Below are positions 53,218 to 63,896 of a stretch of 64,000 nt of DNA, one piece after another. Location: contig NZ_AP025490.1 of the NCBI RefSeq assembly GCF_024347495.1, positions 3,038,001-3,102,000 of the forward strand. The letters are read 5' to 3'. This DNA comes from Vibrio gallaecicus. Its GTDB lineage: Bacteria > Pseudomonadota > Gammaproteobacteria > Enterobacterales > Vibrionaceae. Numbering within the stretch: the stretch's first letter is position 1; every line of letters begins with the position of its first letter. The translations under genes were made by a program, and so were the position numbers. The notes below the pieces were generated by a model. The model was not told where the DNA came from. It did no database searches and worked only from the letters and a program-made list of their open reading frames with translations.

Positions 53218-56200
53218 CTTCGTCTTCTAGCTCGATGTTGATACCTAGCGAGCGAATCTCTTTCAACAGTACGTTGAACGACTCTGGCATGCCAGGTTCC
53301 ATGCTATGGTTACCATCTACGATGTTCTTATACATCTTAGTACGGCCGTTAACGTCATCTGACTTAACTGTTAGCATTTCTTGTAGAGTATATGCAGCAC
53401 CGTATGCTTCTAGTGCCCATACTTCCATCTCACCGAAACGCTGACCACCGAACTGAGCTTTACCACCAAGTGGTTGCTGAGTTACTAGGCTGTAAGAACC
53501 AGTTGAACGAGCATGCATCTTGTCATCAACCAAGTGGTTCAGTTTCAGCATGTACATGTAACCAACAGTTACAGGACGCTCAAACGAATCACCAGTACGA
53601 CCATCAAACAGTTTAAGCTGACCAGATTCTGGCAGATCACCCAGTTTAAGTAGTTCTTTGATTAGAGACTCAGAAGCACCATCGAACACAGGAGTAGCAA
53701 TCGGTAGACCGCCACGTAGGTTCTTAATCAGTGTACGAACCTGATCATCAGATAGTTCAGCAATATCAACTTTCTGACGAGTATCACCAAGATCATAAAC
53801 CTTCTGTAGGAACTCACGGAACTTATGAAGTTCTTGCTGTTCCTTAACCATTTGGTTGATCTTGTCACCGATACCTTTCGCAGCCAAACCTAAGTGAACT
53901 TCTAGGATCTGACCGATGTTCATACGCGATGGTACACCCAGCGGGTTAAGTACGATGTCTACAGGCTGACCTTTCTCATCGTATGGCATGTCTTCAACAG
54001 GGTTAATCTTAGAGATTACACCTTTGTTACCGTGACGACCGGCCATCTTATCACCAGGCTGGATACGACGTTTAACCGCTAGGTAAACTTTAACAATCTT
54101 AAGAACGCCAGGCGCTAGATCATCACCTTGAGTGATTTTACGACGCTTAGTTTCAAACTTCTTATCGAAGTCTGCTTTTAGCTCATCCCACTGCTCAGCA
54201 AGTTGCTCAAGCTGTGTTTGTAGCGCATCGTCTTCTAGAACTTGCTCTAGCCATTGCTTACGACCGATAGTATCAAGCTTAGCTTCAGAGTAACCACCAG
54301 ACAGAAGTACAGCTTTAACACGGTTAAGAAGGCCACCCTCAAGAATTTGGAACTCTTCAGTTAAATCTTTCTTAGCTTCTTTAAGCTGCATCTGCTCGAT
54401 TTCAAGTGCACGTTTGTCTTTCTCTACGCCATCGCGAGTGAAGACTTGTACATCAATGATAGTACCCGAAACAGAGTTTGGTACACGTAGAGAAGTATCT
54501 TTAACATCAGATGCTTTCTCACCGAAGATAGCACGTAGTAGCTTCTCTTCAGGAGTCAGTTGAGTTTCACCTTTAGGTGTCACTTTACCAACTAGGATGT
54601 CGCCACCCTTAACTTCAGCACCAATGTAAACGATACCTGACTCGTCTAGTTTAGACAGAGCAGACTCACCTACGTTTGGAATATCAGCTGTGATCTCTTC
54701 AGAGCCCAGCTTAGTATCACGAGCCACACAAGATAGTTCTTGGATGTGGATTGTCGTGAAACGGTCTTCTTGAACTACGCGCTCAGATACTAAGATCGAG
54801 TCTTCGAAGTTGTAACCGTTCCAAGGCATGAACGCGATACGCATGTTTTGGCCAAGAGCAAGTTCACCAAGGTCAGTTGAAGGACCATCAGCAAGAACAT
54901 CGCCGCGTGCAACTGGTTCACCAGGAAGTACAGTTGGACGTTGGTTAATACATGTGTTTTGGTTCGAACGCGTGTATTTAGTTAGGTTGTAGATATCGAT
55001 ACCAGCTTCGCCAGGTACCAATTCATCTTCGTTAACCTTAACTACGATACGAGAAGCGTCAACAGACTGAACTTGACCACCACGTTTAGCAACCGCTGTA
55101 ACACCAGAGTCAACTGCGATGTTACGTTCAATACCAGTACCTACTAGAGGCTTATCAGCCTTAAGTGTTGGTACAGCTTGACGTTGCATGTTCGCACCCA
55201 TCAATGCACGGTTCGCATCATCGTGTTCTAGGAACGGGATAAGCGAAGCAGCGATAGATACTACTTGGTTTGTCGCAACGTCCATGTAGTCAACGTGATC
55301 GCGAGGGTGAAGACCAGATTCACCTTTTTGACGAGCAGTGATTAGCTCATCAGCAAACGTCGCTTCTTCAGTAAGAACCGTGTTTGCCTGTGCGATAACG
55401 AATTGACCTTCCTGGATTGCCGACAGGTAATCAACTTCTTCTGTTACTACACCATCTACAACGCGACGGTACGGAGTTTCTAGGAAACCGTAATCGTTAC
55501 AACGCGCAAACGCAGATAGCGAGTTAATTAGACCGATGTTTGGACCTTCAGGCGTTTCGATCGGACATAGACGACCGTAGTGAGTTACGTGAACGTCACG
55601 TACTTCAAAGCCTGCGCGTTCACGAGTTAGACCGCCTGGACCTAAAGCAGAGATACGACGTTTGTGCGTAACTTCTGACAATGGGTTGTTTTGGTCCATG
55701 AACTGTGAAAGCTGTGAAGAGCCAAAGAATTCTTTAACTGCAGCAGAGATCGGTTTAGCGTTGATAAGATCTTGAGGCATGATTGCATCAAGGTCACCAA
55801 GGCTTAGACGTTCTTTAACGGCACGTTCTACACGAACTAGACCAACACGGAATTGGTTTTCTGCCATTTCACCTACAGAACGGATACGACGGTTACCAAG
55901 GTGGTCGATATCGTCCACTTCGCCTTTACCGTTACGGATGCCGATCAGTTTCTTCATCACTTCAATGATGTCTGATTCATCCAGAGTACCGCGCTCTTCT
56001 TCTTCTTCACGCTCGATAGAGCTGTTGAATTTCATACGTCCTACAGTTGATAGGTCGTAACGATCTTCAGAGAAGAATAGGCTTTCGAACAATGATTCTG
56101 CAGCTTCTTTCGTCGGTGGCTCGCCAGGACGCATCATGCGGTAGATTTCTACCAATGCAGAGATGCGATCTACTGTGCTATCTGCACGTAGAGTGTCTGA

Positions 56201-57241
56201 CATGAATGGACCATGGTCTAGATCATTCGTGAACAGTACTTCTAGAGCTTTGTGACCTGCTTGAGAAAGGTTAGCAAGTGCCTCTAGTGTAATCTCTTGG
56301 TTTGCGCCAACGATTATCTCGCCAGTTGCTTCATTGATGTAATCTTTAGCAGCAACTTTTTCAACGATGTACTCTACTGGTACTTCGATGTGCTCAACGC
56401 CATCTTTTTCAAGTTGACGGATATGACGAGCAGTAACTCGACGACCAGTCTCAACGTAAGTCTTACCGTTAGCTTCAATGTCGAATGACGCAGTTTCACC
56501 ACGTAGACGATCAGGAACCAACTCCATTAATAGAGTTTGGTCTTTCACTTCGAAGTTCACTTTGTCGAAGAACAGATCTAGGATCTCTTCCGTCGATTTA
56601 CCAAGTGCACGAAGGATGATTGAAGCAGGTAGCTTACGACGACGGTCGATACGTACGAATAAGTTATCCTTAGGATCGAACTCAAAGTCTAGCCATGAGC
56701 CGCGGTAAGGAATTACACGTGCGTTATAAAGAACTTTACCCGATGAGTGGGTTTTACCCTTATCGCTGTCGAAGAACACGCCTGGGCTTCGGTGCAGCTG
56801 GGATACGATAACCCTCTCGGTACCATTGATTACAAAAGTACCATTGTCTGTCATAAGCGGAATTTCGCCCATGTAGACTTCTTGTTCTTTAATGTCTTTT
56901 ACGGTGCCTGCAGGTGCATCTCTATCAAAGATAACTAGGCGCAATTTTACGCGTAGAGGTTTTGAATAAGTTACACCACGAATTTGACATTCTTTAACAT
57001 CAAAAACTGGCTCACCAAGACGGTAGCTAACGTATTGCAGCTCGGAATTGCCGTTGTAGCTCTGAATTGGAAAAACAGAACGAAAAGCAGCCTCAAGACC
57101 GTATTGCCCCTCAGGATCCTGTTCGATAAATTTGTCGAACGAATCGAGCTGGATCGATAACAGGTATGGAATGTCCAAAACTTGTGGACGAGTACCAAAA
57201 TCCTTACGGATGCGCTTTTTCTCGGTATAAGAGTAAACCAT
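53213..57241 (-). CDS. rpoB: DNA-directed RNA polymerase subunit beta
   Basis: Second-largest core RNA polymerase subunit, 1342 residues as in E. coli. It opens [16 protein letters not shown] and contains the rifampicin region [23 protein letters not shown] with wild-type Ser, Asp and His residues, so no rifampicin-resistance change is seen. The C-terminal clamp-binding part [24 protein letters not shown] is intact. A GAGG site precedes the ATG. It is downstream of rplL across a spacer with an attenuator-like hairpin. Confidence 0.98.
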   Translation of the reverse strand: MVYSYTEKKRIRKDFGTRPQVLDIPYLLSIQLDSFDKFIEQDPEGQYGLEAAFRSVFPIQSYNGNSELQYVSYRLGEPVFDVKECQIRGVTYSKPLRVKLRLVIFDRDAPAGTVKDIKEQEVYMGEIPLMTDNGTFVINGTERVIVSQLHRSPGVFFDSDKGKTHSSGKVLYNARVIPYRGSWLDFEFDPKDNLFVRIDRRRKLPASIILRALGKSTEEILDLFFDKVNFEVKDQTLLMELVPDRLRGETASFDIEANGKTYVETGRRVTARHIRQLEKDGVEHIEVPVEYIVEKVAAKDYINEATGEIIVGANQEITLEALANLSQAGHKALEVLFTNDLDHGPFMSDTLRADSTVDRISALVEIYRMMRPGEPPTKEAAESLFESLFFSEDRYDLSTVGRMKFNSSIEREEEEERGTLDESDIIEVMKKLIGIRNGKGEVDDIDHLGNRRIRSVGEMAENQFRVGLVRVERAVKERLSLGDLDAIMPQDLINAKPISAAVKEFFGSSQLSQFMDQNNPLSEVTHKRRISALGPGGLTRERAGFEVRDVHVTHYGRLCPIETPEGPNIGLINSLSAFARCNDYGFLETPYRRVVDGVVTEEVDYLSAIQEGQFVIAQANTVLTEEATFADELITARQKGESGLHPRDHVDYMDVATNQVVSIAASLIPFLEHDDANRALMGANMQRQAVPTLKADKPLVGTGIERNIAVDSGVTAVAKRGGQVQSVDASRIVVKVNEDELVPGEAGIDIYNLTKYTRSNQNTCINQRPTVLPGEPVARGDVLADGPSTDLGELALGQNMRIAFMPWNGYNFEDSILVSERVVQEDRFTTIHIQELSCVARDTKLGSEEITADIPNVGESALSKLDESGIVYIGAEVKGGDILVGKVTPKGETQLTPEEKLLRAIFGEKASDVKDTSLRVPNSVSGTIIDVQVFTRDGVEKDKRALEIEQMQLKEAKKDLTEEFQILEGGLLNRVKAVLLSGGYSEAKLDTIGRKQWLEQVLEDDALQTQLEQLAEQWDELKADFDKKFETKRRKITQGDDLAPGVLKIVKVYLAVKRRIQPGDKMAGRHGNKGVISKINPVEDMPYDEKGQPVDIVLNPLGVPSRMNIGQILEVHLGLAAKGIGDKINQMVKEQQELHKFREFLQKVYDLGDTRQKVDIAELSDDQVRTLIKNLRGGLPIATPVFDGASESLIKELLKLGDLPESGQLKLFDGRTGDSFERPVTVGYMYMLKLNHLVDDKMHARSTGSYSLVTQQPLGGKAQFGGQRFGEMEVWALEAYGAAYTLQEMLTVKSDDVNGRTKMYKNIVDGNHSMEPGMPESFNVLLKEIRSLGINIELEDEE

Positions 57242-57419
57242 GGGGTTCCTCAGCTCGCTGATAAGTGACCCAAACTACCCAAAACACTCAGCAGAGGGGG
57301 TAGTGACTAACAGCTGTTTACTGTAGTTACCAATCATTTCGAAAATATGAATTGGTTTTTTGCTCAGACAATGATGGTTAAACAGCGGGAAAATTCATCA
57401 AAGCCCTACAGCGCAAAAA

Positions 57420-57445
57420 GGCCGGTGGTTAATAAACCACCAGCC
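57420..57445 (-). terminator. Attenuator-like hairpin between rplL and rpoB
   Basis: GGCCGGTGGTT/AACCACCAGCC stem (one mismatch) with AATA loop, followed on the minus strand by TTTTTGCGC, 33 bp after rplL. A second small stem (TTAGCC-TTGC-GGCTAA, 57448-57463) precedes it. In E. coli partial termination here makes ribosomal proteins more abundant than polymerase. Confidence 0.8.
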
Positions 57446-57477
57446 ATTAGCCTTGCGGCTAAGAAATCAAGTAATAA

Positions 57478-57843
57478 TTACTTAACTTCAACAGTCGCGC
57501 CAGCTTCTTCTAGAGTCGCTTTTAGAGCTTCAGCTTCAGCTTTGTCAACGCCTTCTTTAAGTGCAGCAGGAGCTGAGTCTACTAGACCCTTAGCTTCTTT
57601 AAGGCCTAGACCTGTAGCGCCACGTACTGCTTTGATTACAGAAACTTTGTTTCCGCCAACAGCAGTTAGGATTACGTCAAATTCAGTTTGCTCTTCAGCA
57701 GCTTCAGCAGCAGCGCCACCAGCAACAACTGCAGCAGCAGCAGATACGCCGAATTTCTCTTCCATAGCTTCGATAAGCTCAACAACTTGCATTACAGACA
57801 TTTCTGCAACTGCGTCTAGGATTTGCTCGTTAGTAATAGACAT
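57478..57843 (-). CDS. rplL: 50S ribosomal protein L7/L12
   Basis: Acidic stalk protein of the large subunit that recruits GTPase factors. The 121 residues have the N-terminal dimerisation domain ([24 protein letters not shown]), an Ala/Glu-rich hinge (about 35-52), and the globular C-terminal domain (about 53-121, [20 protein letters not shown]). It is present in multiple copies per ribosome, bound to L10, whose gene is 55 bp upstream. Confidence 0.98.
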   Translation of the reverse strand: MSITNEQILDAVAEMSVMQVVELIEAMEEKFGVSAAAAVVAGGAAAEAAEEQTEFDVILTAVGGNKVSVIKAVRGATGLGLKEAKGLVDSAPAALKEGVDKAEAEALKATLEEAGATVEVK

Positions 57844-57898
57844 AACAATTCTCTTTTAAGTCAACAATAATTTATTTTGTAATCAAATAAAGCAGGGC

Positions 57899-58393
57899 TT
57901 ATGCCGCAACTTCTTCTTTTTGATCACGAACAGCAGCGATAGTACGTACCAGTTTACCAGCAGAAGCTTCTTTCATGCACATCATTAGGCGTGCGATAGC
58001 TTCGTCGTAAGTTGGTAGTGTCGCTAGTACATCAGCATCAGTAACTGCGCCTTCAAATGCAGCAGCTTTGATCTCGAAGTCTTTATTCTCTTTAGCGAAG
58101 TCTTTGAAAAGACGCGCTGCAGCACCTGGGTGCTCGTTAGAGAATGCAAGTAGAGATGGACCAGTAAATGTGTCTTGTAGACACTCGTACTGAGTACCTT
58201 CTACTGCACGACGTGCTAAAGTGTTACGAACAACTCTCATGTAAACACCCGCTTCACGCGCTTGTTTACGTAGAGAAGTCATCGCGCCAACAGTAACGCC
58301 ACGAGAATCAGCTACAACTGCAGAAAGTGCACCACTGGCTGCTTCGTTGACTTCAGCAACAATTGCTTTTTTGTCTTGAAGATTTAAAGCCAT
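57899..58393 (-). CDS. rplJ: 50S ribosomal protein L10
   Basis: Stalk base protein that anchors L7/L12 dimers. The 164 residues match the family: N-terminal [29 protein letters not shown] and the C-terminal helix that binds L12. L10 with L12 represses its own translation by binding the leader of this mRNA, and a long structured leader lies immediately upstream. Confidence 0.98.
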   Translation of the reverse strand: MALNLQDKKAIVAEVNEAASGALSAVVADSRGVTVGAMTSLRKQAREAGVYMRVVRNTLARRAVEGTQYECLQDTFTGPSLLAFSNEHPGAAARLFKDFAKENKDFEIKAAAFEGAVTDADVLATLPTYDEAIARLMMCMKEASAGKLVRTIAAVRDQKEEVAA

Positions 58394-58596
58394 TTGGATT
58401 AACCTCTGGTTGTGATTACAGCACTCATTACATTGTGTAATGAGCGTTTACGATGTTATAAAATATCTATAACGTCGCCTACGTAGGTTTTATTAAGCTA
58501 TCAATATTCTCTCGAAAATTAACAGCGCCTACGGTCTTGGGATAGATGATTATGAATTGCTTCAAAAACCACCCAACCACAAATATTAGGCGCAGA
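58394..58596 (-). promoter_or_regulatory. L10 leader (rplJL autoregulatory RNA)
   Basis: About 200 nt of untranslated leader between the predicted start of transcription and rplJ. It contains the palindrome CCTACGTAGG, a CGTAGGCG element repeated at two positions, and a strong stem CTCATTACA/TGTAATGAG (58424-58444). Position and length fit the known L10-L12 binding leader; I could not verify the kink-turn by comparison. Confidence 0.6.
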
Positions 58597-58621
58597 AGTA
58601 TACACTAAATCTGCGCCTAAT
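58585..58621 (-). other. Inverted repeat containing the rplJ promoter -10
   Basis: Perfect 12-bp arms ATTAGGCGCAGA/TCTGCGCCTAAT with a 13-nt loop, directly after the rplA stop codon. The -10 TATACT is the last part of the loop in the minus-strand sense. It resembles a terminator but has only a weak T tail. Confidence 0.85.
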
Positions 58622-58624
58622 CAA
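58597..58624 (-). promoter_or_regulatory. rplJ promoter
   Basis: On the minus strand: TTGATT (58619-58624), a 16-bp spacer and TATACT (58597-58602), then TCTGCGCC as a GC-rich discriminator. It would start a transcript for rplJL-rpoBC separate from rplKA, as known in E. coli. Confidence 0.75.
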
Positions 58625-58625
58625 A

Positions 58626-59330
58626 TTAGTTTGCTTGAGTATTCAGGCTAGCCTGATCAACAGCAACACCAGCACCCATAGTAGTAGAGATGCTTACTTT
58701 CTTCAGGAAAGTACCTTTCGCTGAAGAAGGTTTAGCTTTCTTAAGAGCCACTAGAAGTGCTTCTAGGTTCTCTTGAAGCTCGTTAGCTTCGAAAGATGCT
58801 TTACCAATAGTAGTGTGAATGATGCCATTTTTGTCGTTACGGTAACGAACCTGACCAGCTTTAGCGTTCTTAACTGCTTCAGCAACGTTAGGAGTTACAG
58901 TACCAACTTTAGGGTTTGGCATTAGACCGCGTGGACCTAGGATAGTACCTAGTTGACCAACAACGCGCATTGCATCTGGAGAAGCAACAACAACGTCAAA
59001 GTCCATTACGCCTTTTTTCACTTGCTCAGCAAGATCTTCCATACCAACGATATCTGCGCCAGCAGCTTTAGCAGCTTCTGCGTTTGCACCTTGAGTGAAA
59101 ACAGCAACGCGGATTTCACGGCCAGTACCGTGAGGTAGCACTGTTGCGCCACGTACGTTTTGGTCAGATTTACGAGCATCAATGCCAAGGTTAACAGCAA
59201 CGTCAACACTTTCATTGAATTTAGCAGTCGCTAGTTCTTTAAGAAGAGCTACAGCTTCGTTGATTTCGTACTCTTTAGTAACTTCAACTTTGTCGCGGAT
59301 TACGCGCATACGCTTAGTAAGTTTTGCCAT
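58626..59330 (-). CDS. rplA: 50S ribosomal protein L1
   Basis: Large-subunit stalk protein on 23S rRNA and translational repressor of the rplKA mRNA. The 234 residues have the two-domain L1 fold: [31 protein letters not shown], and the conserved [14 protein letters not shown] loop. It begins 4 bp after rplK, so the two are translationally coupled. Confidence 0.98.
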   Translation of the reverse strand: MAKLTKRMRVIRDKVEVTKEYEINEAVALLKELATAKFNESVDVAVNLGIDARKSDQNVRGATVLPHGTGREIRVAVFTQGANAEAAKAAGADIVGMEDLAEQVKKGVMDFDVVVASPDAMRVVGQLGTILGPRGLMPNPKVGTVTPNVAEAVKNAKAGQVRYRNDKNGIIHTTIGKASFEANELQENLEALLVALKKAKPSSAKGTFLKKVSISTTMGAGVAVDQASLNTQAN

Positions 59331-59334
59331 GATC

Positions 59335-59763
59335 TTATCCCTCTACCACTAGGCCCATTGAACGAGCAGTACCAGCAATAGAACGCTTCATTGCTTCGAT
59401 GTCAGCACCAGTCATATCAGCAGCTTTAGTTTCTGCGATTTCTTGGATTTGAGCGTCAGTTACAGTACCAACTTTTTCAGTGTTTGGACGACCTGAACCA
59501 GACTTAACGCCAGCAGCTTTCTTAAGAAGAACAGCAGCAGGTGGAGTCTTAGTTACGAACGTGAAAGAACGGTCGTTGTAAACAGTAATAACTACTGGAG
59601 TAGGTAGACCTTTCTCAACAGATTCTGTTTTTGCGTTGAACGCTTTACAGAATTCCATGATGTTCACGCCGTGTTGACCTAGAGCAGGACCAACCGGTGG
59701 ACTTGGGTTTGCCATACCAGCTGCAACTTGCAGTTTGATATAAGCTTCAACTTTCTTAGCCAT
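59335..59763 (-). CDS. rplK: 50S ribosomal protein L11
   Basis: Large-subunit GTPase-centre protein, needed for RelA activation and bound by thiostrepton-type drugs. From the ATG at 59763 it has 142 residues ([30 protein letters not shown]), the family length, with an AGGAAAT site upstream; an earlier in-frame start would add 13 unrelated residues. The C-terminal RNA-binding domain has [13 protein letters not shown]. Its methyltransferase PrmA is encoded at 33.7 kb. Confidence 0.98.
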   Translation of the reverse strand: MAKKVEAYIKLQVAAGMANPSPPVGPALGQHGVNIMEFCKAFNAKTESVEKGLPTPVVITVYNDRSFTFVTKTPPAAVLLKKAAGVKSGSGRPNTEKVGTVTDAQIQEIAETKAADMTGADIEAMKRSIAGTARSMGLVVEG

Positions 59764-59849
59764 GATATTTCCTATTAGTGGGTACATGCGCTTGTAAAAC
59801 AAGCTCCCCAGTTTTTCAATAAATTCTTTTCACTTCCATAGAAGTAAAA

Positions 59850-59880
59850 AGGCGCGAAATTATAATCATAATTCGCGCCT
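59850..59880 (-). terminator. nusG terminator enclosing the rplK promoter -10
   Basis: Stem AGGCGCGAA/TTCGCGCCT with a 13-nt loop and, on the minus strand, a TTTTT tail. It lies 26 bp after the nusG stop codon. The loop contains the TATAAT of the rplK promoter. Confidence 0.85.
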
Positions 59881-59887
59881 ATAACAA
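59859..59887 (-). promoter_or_regulatory. rplK promoter
   Basis: On the minus strand: TTGTTA (59882-59887), a 17-bp spacer and a perfect TATAAT (59859-59864), then the GC-rich discriminator TTCGCGCC. It drives rplKA and, by readthrough, the downstream genes. Confidence 0.85.
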
Positions 59888-59905
59888 CCCTAAAAAGGTG
59901 TTTTT

Positions 59906-60454
59906 TTAATCAAGTTTTTCAACTTGACCAAATTCAAGCTCAACAGGTGTTGCACGACCAAAGATCGATACAGAAACCTTAATGCGGCTCTTCTCGTAAT
60001 CTACTTCTTCAACTGTACCGTTAAAGTCAGCAAACGGACCATCATTAACACGAACCACTTCACCCGCTTCAAACATTGTCTTAGGACGCGGAGATTCACT
60101 CGCTTTCTCTAGACGGTTCAAGATAGCATCGGCTTCTTTGTCTGTGATTGGTGCCGGACGATCAGAGGTACCACCAATGAAGCCCATAACACGAGGGATA
60201 CTACGCACTAAGTGCCATGATTCGTCTTCCATAATCATTTGAACTAATACATAGCCAGGGAAGAACTTACGTTCACTCTTACGACGTTGACCTGCGCGCA
60301 TTTCCACTACTTCTTCAGTAGGTACTAGCACATCGCCAAACAGTTCTTCCATGTTGTGCATTTTAATATGCTCGCGTAGCGATTGTGCAACACGACCTTC
60401 AAAGCCAGAAAAGGCTTGAACTACATACCAACGTTTTTTTGGAGCTTCACTCAT
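59906..60454 (-). CDS. nusG: Transcription antitermination/elongation factor NusG
   Basis: Elongation factor that links RNA polymerase to Rho or to ribosomal protein S10. The 182 residues show the NGN domain ([36 protein letters not shown]) and the C-terminal KOW domain ([20 protein letters not shown]). It follows secE by 12 bp; the secE-nusG pair ends at a terminator before rplK. Confidence 0.98.
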   Translation of the reverse strand: MSEAPKKRWYVVQAFSGFEGRVAQSLREHIKMHNMEELFGDVLVPTEEVVEMRAGQRRKSERKFFPGYVLVQMIMEDESWHLVRSIPRVMGFIGGTSDRPAPITDKEADAILNRLEKASESPRPKTMFEAGEVVRVNDGPFADFNGTVEEVDYEKSRIKVSVSIFGRATPVELEFGQVEKLD

Positions 60455-60466
60455 GAATCAGAACCC

Positions 60467-60844
60467 TCACACACCAGTCGCTAGAGCAACTAAACGGACC
60501 ATAATGCCGTCAATTCCCCATAGCACTAGTGACATAACAATACATACAGCTAACACGATCAACGTAGTTTGCATAGTTTCTTGGCGAGTAGGCCAAACCA
60601 CTTTGCGAATTTCAACTCGAGACTCTTGAGCGAACGAGATCGCAGCTTTACCTTTAGTTGTTGTTGCTGCAACGCCTAGTGCGGCAGCAATCAGCACAAC
60701 TACACCTGCAGCGCGAATTACAACAGACAATTCACCATACAGGTAATTACCCACAACAGCGGCAGCTAACAGAACAAAAGCGGCTACCCACTTCATTGTA
60801 TCTGCTGCATTTGAGCTATCAGGAGTTTCAGCGTTTGCTTTCAT
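60467..60844 (-). CDS. secE: Preprotein translocase subunit SecE
   Basis: Essential inner-membrane subunit that clamps SecY in the Sec channel. The 125 residues have three predicted helices, as in E. coli, with the conserved cytosolic segment VEIRKVVWPTRQETMQTT before the last helix. It is the first gene of the secE-nusG unit; its promoter lies in the 223-bp spacer after tuf. Confidence 0.97.
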   Translation of the reverse strand: MKANAETPDSSNAADTMKWVAAFVLLAAAVVGNYLYGELSVVIRAAGVVVLIAAALGVAATTTKGKAAISFAQESRVEIRKVVWPTRQETMQTTLIVLAVCIVMSLVLWGIDGIMVRLVALATGV

Positions 60845-61020
60845 AAAACCAACCTGTGATAAGTCTTAAATATAGACGACAATAACCCCGCTGTTGCAGG
60901 GCACATTCCTTTGCGTTGCAAAACAACACATTTAATAGCCATTTCAAACAAAATAACCATAGAATTCTTTGCTAAGAGCTAAAATTGACGTTAAATCAAG
61001 CAACTCTTTTTTTAGCGCAG

Positions 61021-61048
61021 AAAAAGGGCATCAAATGATGCCCTTTTT
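61021..61048 (-). terminator. tuf terminator
   Basis: AAAAAGGGCATCA/TGATGCCCTTTTT perfect stem with AA apparent loop and T runs, 20 bp after tuf. Confidence 0.94.
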
Positions 61049-61067
61049 ACTAGTGGTTCGTCAAATC

Positions 61068-62252
61068 TTATGCAAAGATTTTAGCTACAACACCAGCACC
61101 AACTGTACGGCCACCTTCGCGGATTGCGAAACGTAGACCTTCGTCCATTGCGATTGGAGCGATTAGCTCAACAGTCATTTGAACGTTGTCACCTGGCATT
61201 ACCATTTCTACGCCTTCAGGTAGAGTGATATCGCCTGTTACGTCAGTTGTACGGAAGTAGAACTGTGGACGGTAACCCTTGAAGAAAGGAGTGTGACGGC
61301 CGCCTTCGTCTTTAGAAAGTACATATACTTCAGACTCAAACTTAGTGTGTGGGTTGATTGAACCTTTCGCAGAAAGTACTTGACCACGTTCAACGTCATC
61401 ACGCTTAGTACCACGTAGAAGTGCGCCAACGTTCTCACCTGCACGACCTTCGTCAAGCAGCTTACGGAACATTTCAACACCAGTACAAGTAGTAAGAGTA
61501 GTCTCTTTGATACCAACGATTTCTACTTCGTCACCTACACGTAGGATACCACGCTCGATACGACCAGTAACAACAGTACCACGACCTTGAATTGAGAACA
61601 CATCTTCAATAGGAAGTAGGAACGGTAGATCAACAGCACGCTCTGGAAGTGGAATGTAAGAATCTAGTGCTTCTGCAAGCTCAACAATCTTGTCTTCCCA
61701 CTGCTTTTCGCCGTTTAGAGCGCCAAGTGCAGAACCTTGAATTACTGGAAGGTCGTCTCCTGGGTACTCGTACTCAGAAAGAAGTTCACGAACTTCCATT
61801 TCTACTAGCTCAAGTAGCTCTTCGTCATCAACCATGTCACATTTGTTCATGAATACGATGATGTAAGGGATACCAACTTGACGACCAAGTAGGATATGCT
61901 CACGAGTTTGTGGCATAGGACCATCTGTAGCAGCAACAACTAGGATACCGCCATCCATTTGAGCAGCACCAGTGATCATGTTTTTAACATAATCGGCGTG
62001 TCCAGGACAGTCTACGTGTGCGTAGTGACGTTCAGGAGTATCGTACTCAACGTGAGAAGTTGCGATTGTGATACCGCGCTCACGCTCTTCTGGAGCGTTA
62101 TCGATAGATGCGAAGTCTTTTGCTTCACCACCGTACACTTTAGAAAGTGTAGTACAGATAGCAGCTGTTAGAGTTGTTTTACCGTGGTCAACGTGGCCGA
62201 TAGTACCAACGTTTACGTGCGGTTTCGTACGTTCAAATTTTTCTTTAGACAT
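61068..62252 (-). CDS. tuf: Elongation factor Tu
   Basis: GTPase that delivers aminoacyl-tRNA to the ribosome. The 394 residues match: P-loop [10 protein letters not shown], switch [18 protein letters not shown] base specificity, and domains 2 and 3 with [16 protein letters not shown] and the C-terminal GAGVVAKI. It is the last gene of the thrU-tyrU-glyT-thrT-tufB operon, so by context it is tufB; the other tuf copy usual in this group would be elsewhere. Confidence 0.98.
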   Translation of the reverse strand: MSKEKFERTKPHVNVGTIGHVDHGKTTLTAAICTTLSKVYGGEAKDFASIDNAPEERERGITIATSHVEYDTPERHYAHVDCPGHADYVKNMITGAAQMDGGILVVAATDGPMPQTREHILLGRQVGIPYIIVFMNKCDMVDDEELLELVEMEVRELLSEYEYPGDDLPVIQGSALGALNGEKQWEDKIVELAEALDSYIPLPERAVDLPFLLPIEDVFSIQGRGTVVTGRIERGILRVGDEVEIVGIKETTLTTCTGVEMFRKLLDEGRAGENVGALLRGTKRDDVERGQVLSAKGSINPHTKFESEVYVLSKDEGGRHTPFFKGYRPQFYFRTTDVTGDITLPEGVEMVMPGDNVQMTVELIAPIAMDEGLRFAIREGGRTVGAGVVAKIFA

Positions 62253-62346
62253 GGGGTGTCCCTCTAGGTACGGGTATTAGGTGGCATTAAGCCACGCAAC
62301 CAAAAAAATGGCGTTATGATATAAAAAGGAAAAGTATGCTTTAGAC

Positions 62347-62422
62347 TGGTGCTAATACCCAGAGTCGAACTGGGGACCTCACCCTTACCAAGGGTGCGCT
62401 CTACCGACTGAGCTATATCAGC
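62347..62422 (-). tRNA. thrT: tRNA-Thr (GGT anticodon)
   Basis: 76 nt with encoded CCA. Acceptor GCTGATA pairs with TATTAGC (one G-T pair); the anticodon loop TTGGTAA is closed by CACCC/GGGTG. It reads ACC/ACU codons. Nearly identical to E. coli thrT and the tRNA nearest tuf. Confidence 0.97.
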
Positions 62423-62436
62423 ACACAAAAATGAGT

Positions 62437-62511
<75 letters not shown>

Positions 62512-62549
62512 AACACGTAACTCTTTTGAGCTATTTAACCTTTAGAATA

Positions 62550-62634
<85 letters not shown>

Positions 62635-62680
62635 AAATTTTTTAGCTTTCTCTCATGGCCTGAATAACAGATGGAGAAAG

Positions 62681-62756
<76 letters not shown>

Positions 62757-62769
62757 ACAAGTGGGGCGC

Positions 62770-62830
62770 ATTTTATTGAATGATTTTCCACCTTGCAATA
62801 GGAAAATTAAAAAAATTAAAAAAATCTTCA
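62770..62830 (-). promoter_or_regulatory. Promoter of the tRNA-tuf operon
   Basis: On the minus strand: TTGCAA (62793-62798), 17-bp spacer, TAAAAT (62770-62775), then the GCGCCCC discriminator typical of stringently controlled promoters. An A/T-rich tract (62804-62830) just upstream of the -35 resembles an UP element. The first tRNA begins about 14 bp after the -10. Confidence 0.9.
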
Positions 62831-62963
62831 ATATAGGCACTTTAGAGTACTGTTTATCTCAAGTTTTAGGAGATTATATTCAAGCTGATCATTTTAGATA
62901 TTTGATTTATGAACCGCTTGCTGTATTTTCCATTCAATTGATTTTCTTTCTATAGAGTGTTGT

Positions 62964-63887
62964 ATGAGCCCATTTATGTCATTTGATCGCACGCATTGGT
63001 CTGATCTAAGAAATTCCGTGCCAATGACGCTATCAGAAAGCGACTTAAAAGAGCTTCAAGGCATTAATGAAAAGCTCACAATTGAAGAAGCAGTCGACAT
63101 TTACCTCCCTTTATCTCGCTTACTCAATCTATATGTCGCCGCCAGACAAAACCGTAATTCAGTCCTACATCAGTTTTTAGATAAAACAGATAAAGCGCCA
63201 CCTTTCATTATTGGTATAGCAGGCAGTGTTGCTGTAGGGAAAAGTACGACAGCTAGGTTACTAAAAGCTTTATTATCTCGTTGGGAAAATCACCCTAAAG
63301 TTGAACTCATCACGACTGATGGTTTTCTATATCCTAATGAGGAGTTACAAGCGCGAGGTTTAATGACTAAAAAGGGTTTTCCAGAGTCTTACGATATAAA
63401 ACGTTTAGTCCAATTTGTTTCAGACGTGAAGGCATGCAAACGTAATGTTACGGCTCCAGTTTATTCACATTTAACCTATAACATTACGGGTGAGAACAAG
63501 GTTGTAGACCTACCTGATGTTTTAATCATTGAGGGATTGAACGTACTTCAAAGCGGGATGAATTACCCACATGAGCCACATAGAGTATTTATTTCAGACT
63601 TTTTAGATTTTTCTCTTTATGTCGACGCTGATAGCTCACTCATTAAAGAGTGGTATATCAACCGTTTTATGAAATTCAGAGAAGGAGCCTTCACTAAACC
63701 TGGCTCTTATTTTAGTCATTATACAAAACTGTCCAATCAATTAGCTTTTGAGAAAGCTGAAAGCATTTGGCAATCAATTAATGGCCTTAATCTAGAGCAA
63801 AATATTTTGCCGACTCGAGAACGTGCCCATCTGATCCTACGCAAAGGACAAAATCACACAGTAGAAGAAGTACTTTTAAGAAAGTAG
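62964..63887 (+). CDS. coaA: Pantothenate kinase, type I
   Basis: First and regulated step of coenzyme A synthesis, phosphorylating pantothenate. The 307 residues match type I CoaA: P-loop GSVAVGKST (about 87-95), [21 protein letters not shown], the APVYSHLTY segment and the C-terminal [13 protein letters not shown]. Feedback inhibition by CoA is a property of the family. It is divergent from the tRNA-tuf operon and converges with birA, the same local order as in E. coli. The ribosome-binding site is weak (GAGTG). Confidence 0.97.
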   Translation: MSPFMSFDRTHWSDLRNSVPMTLSESDLKELQGINEKLTIEEAVDIYLPLSRLLNLYVAARQNRNSVLHQFLDKTDKAPPFIIGIAGSVAVGKSTTARLLKALLSRWENHPKVELITTDGFLYPNEELQARGLMTKKGFPESYDIKRLVQFVSDVKACKRNVTAPVYSHLTYNITGENKVVDLPDVLIIEGLNVLQSGMNYPHEPHRVFISDFLDFSLYVDADSSLIKEWYINRFMKFREGAFTKPGSYFSHYTKLSNQLAFEKAESIWQSINGLNLEQNILPTRERAHLILRKGQNHTVEEVLLRK

Positions 63888-63896
63888 TAGAAGTGA

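Noticed and set aside
62761..62955. 64-codon GTG-start frame between thrU and coaA
   Set aside because: It overlaps the tRNA-operon promoter and UP-like tract; composition (Lys/Ile runs) reflects AT-rich DNA.
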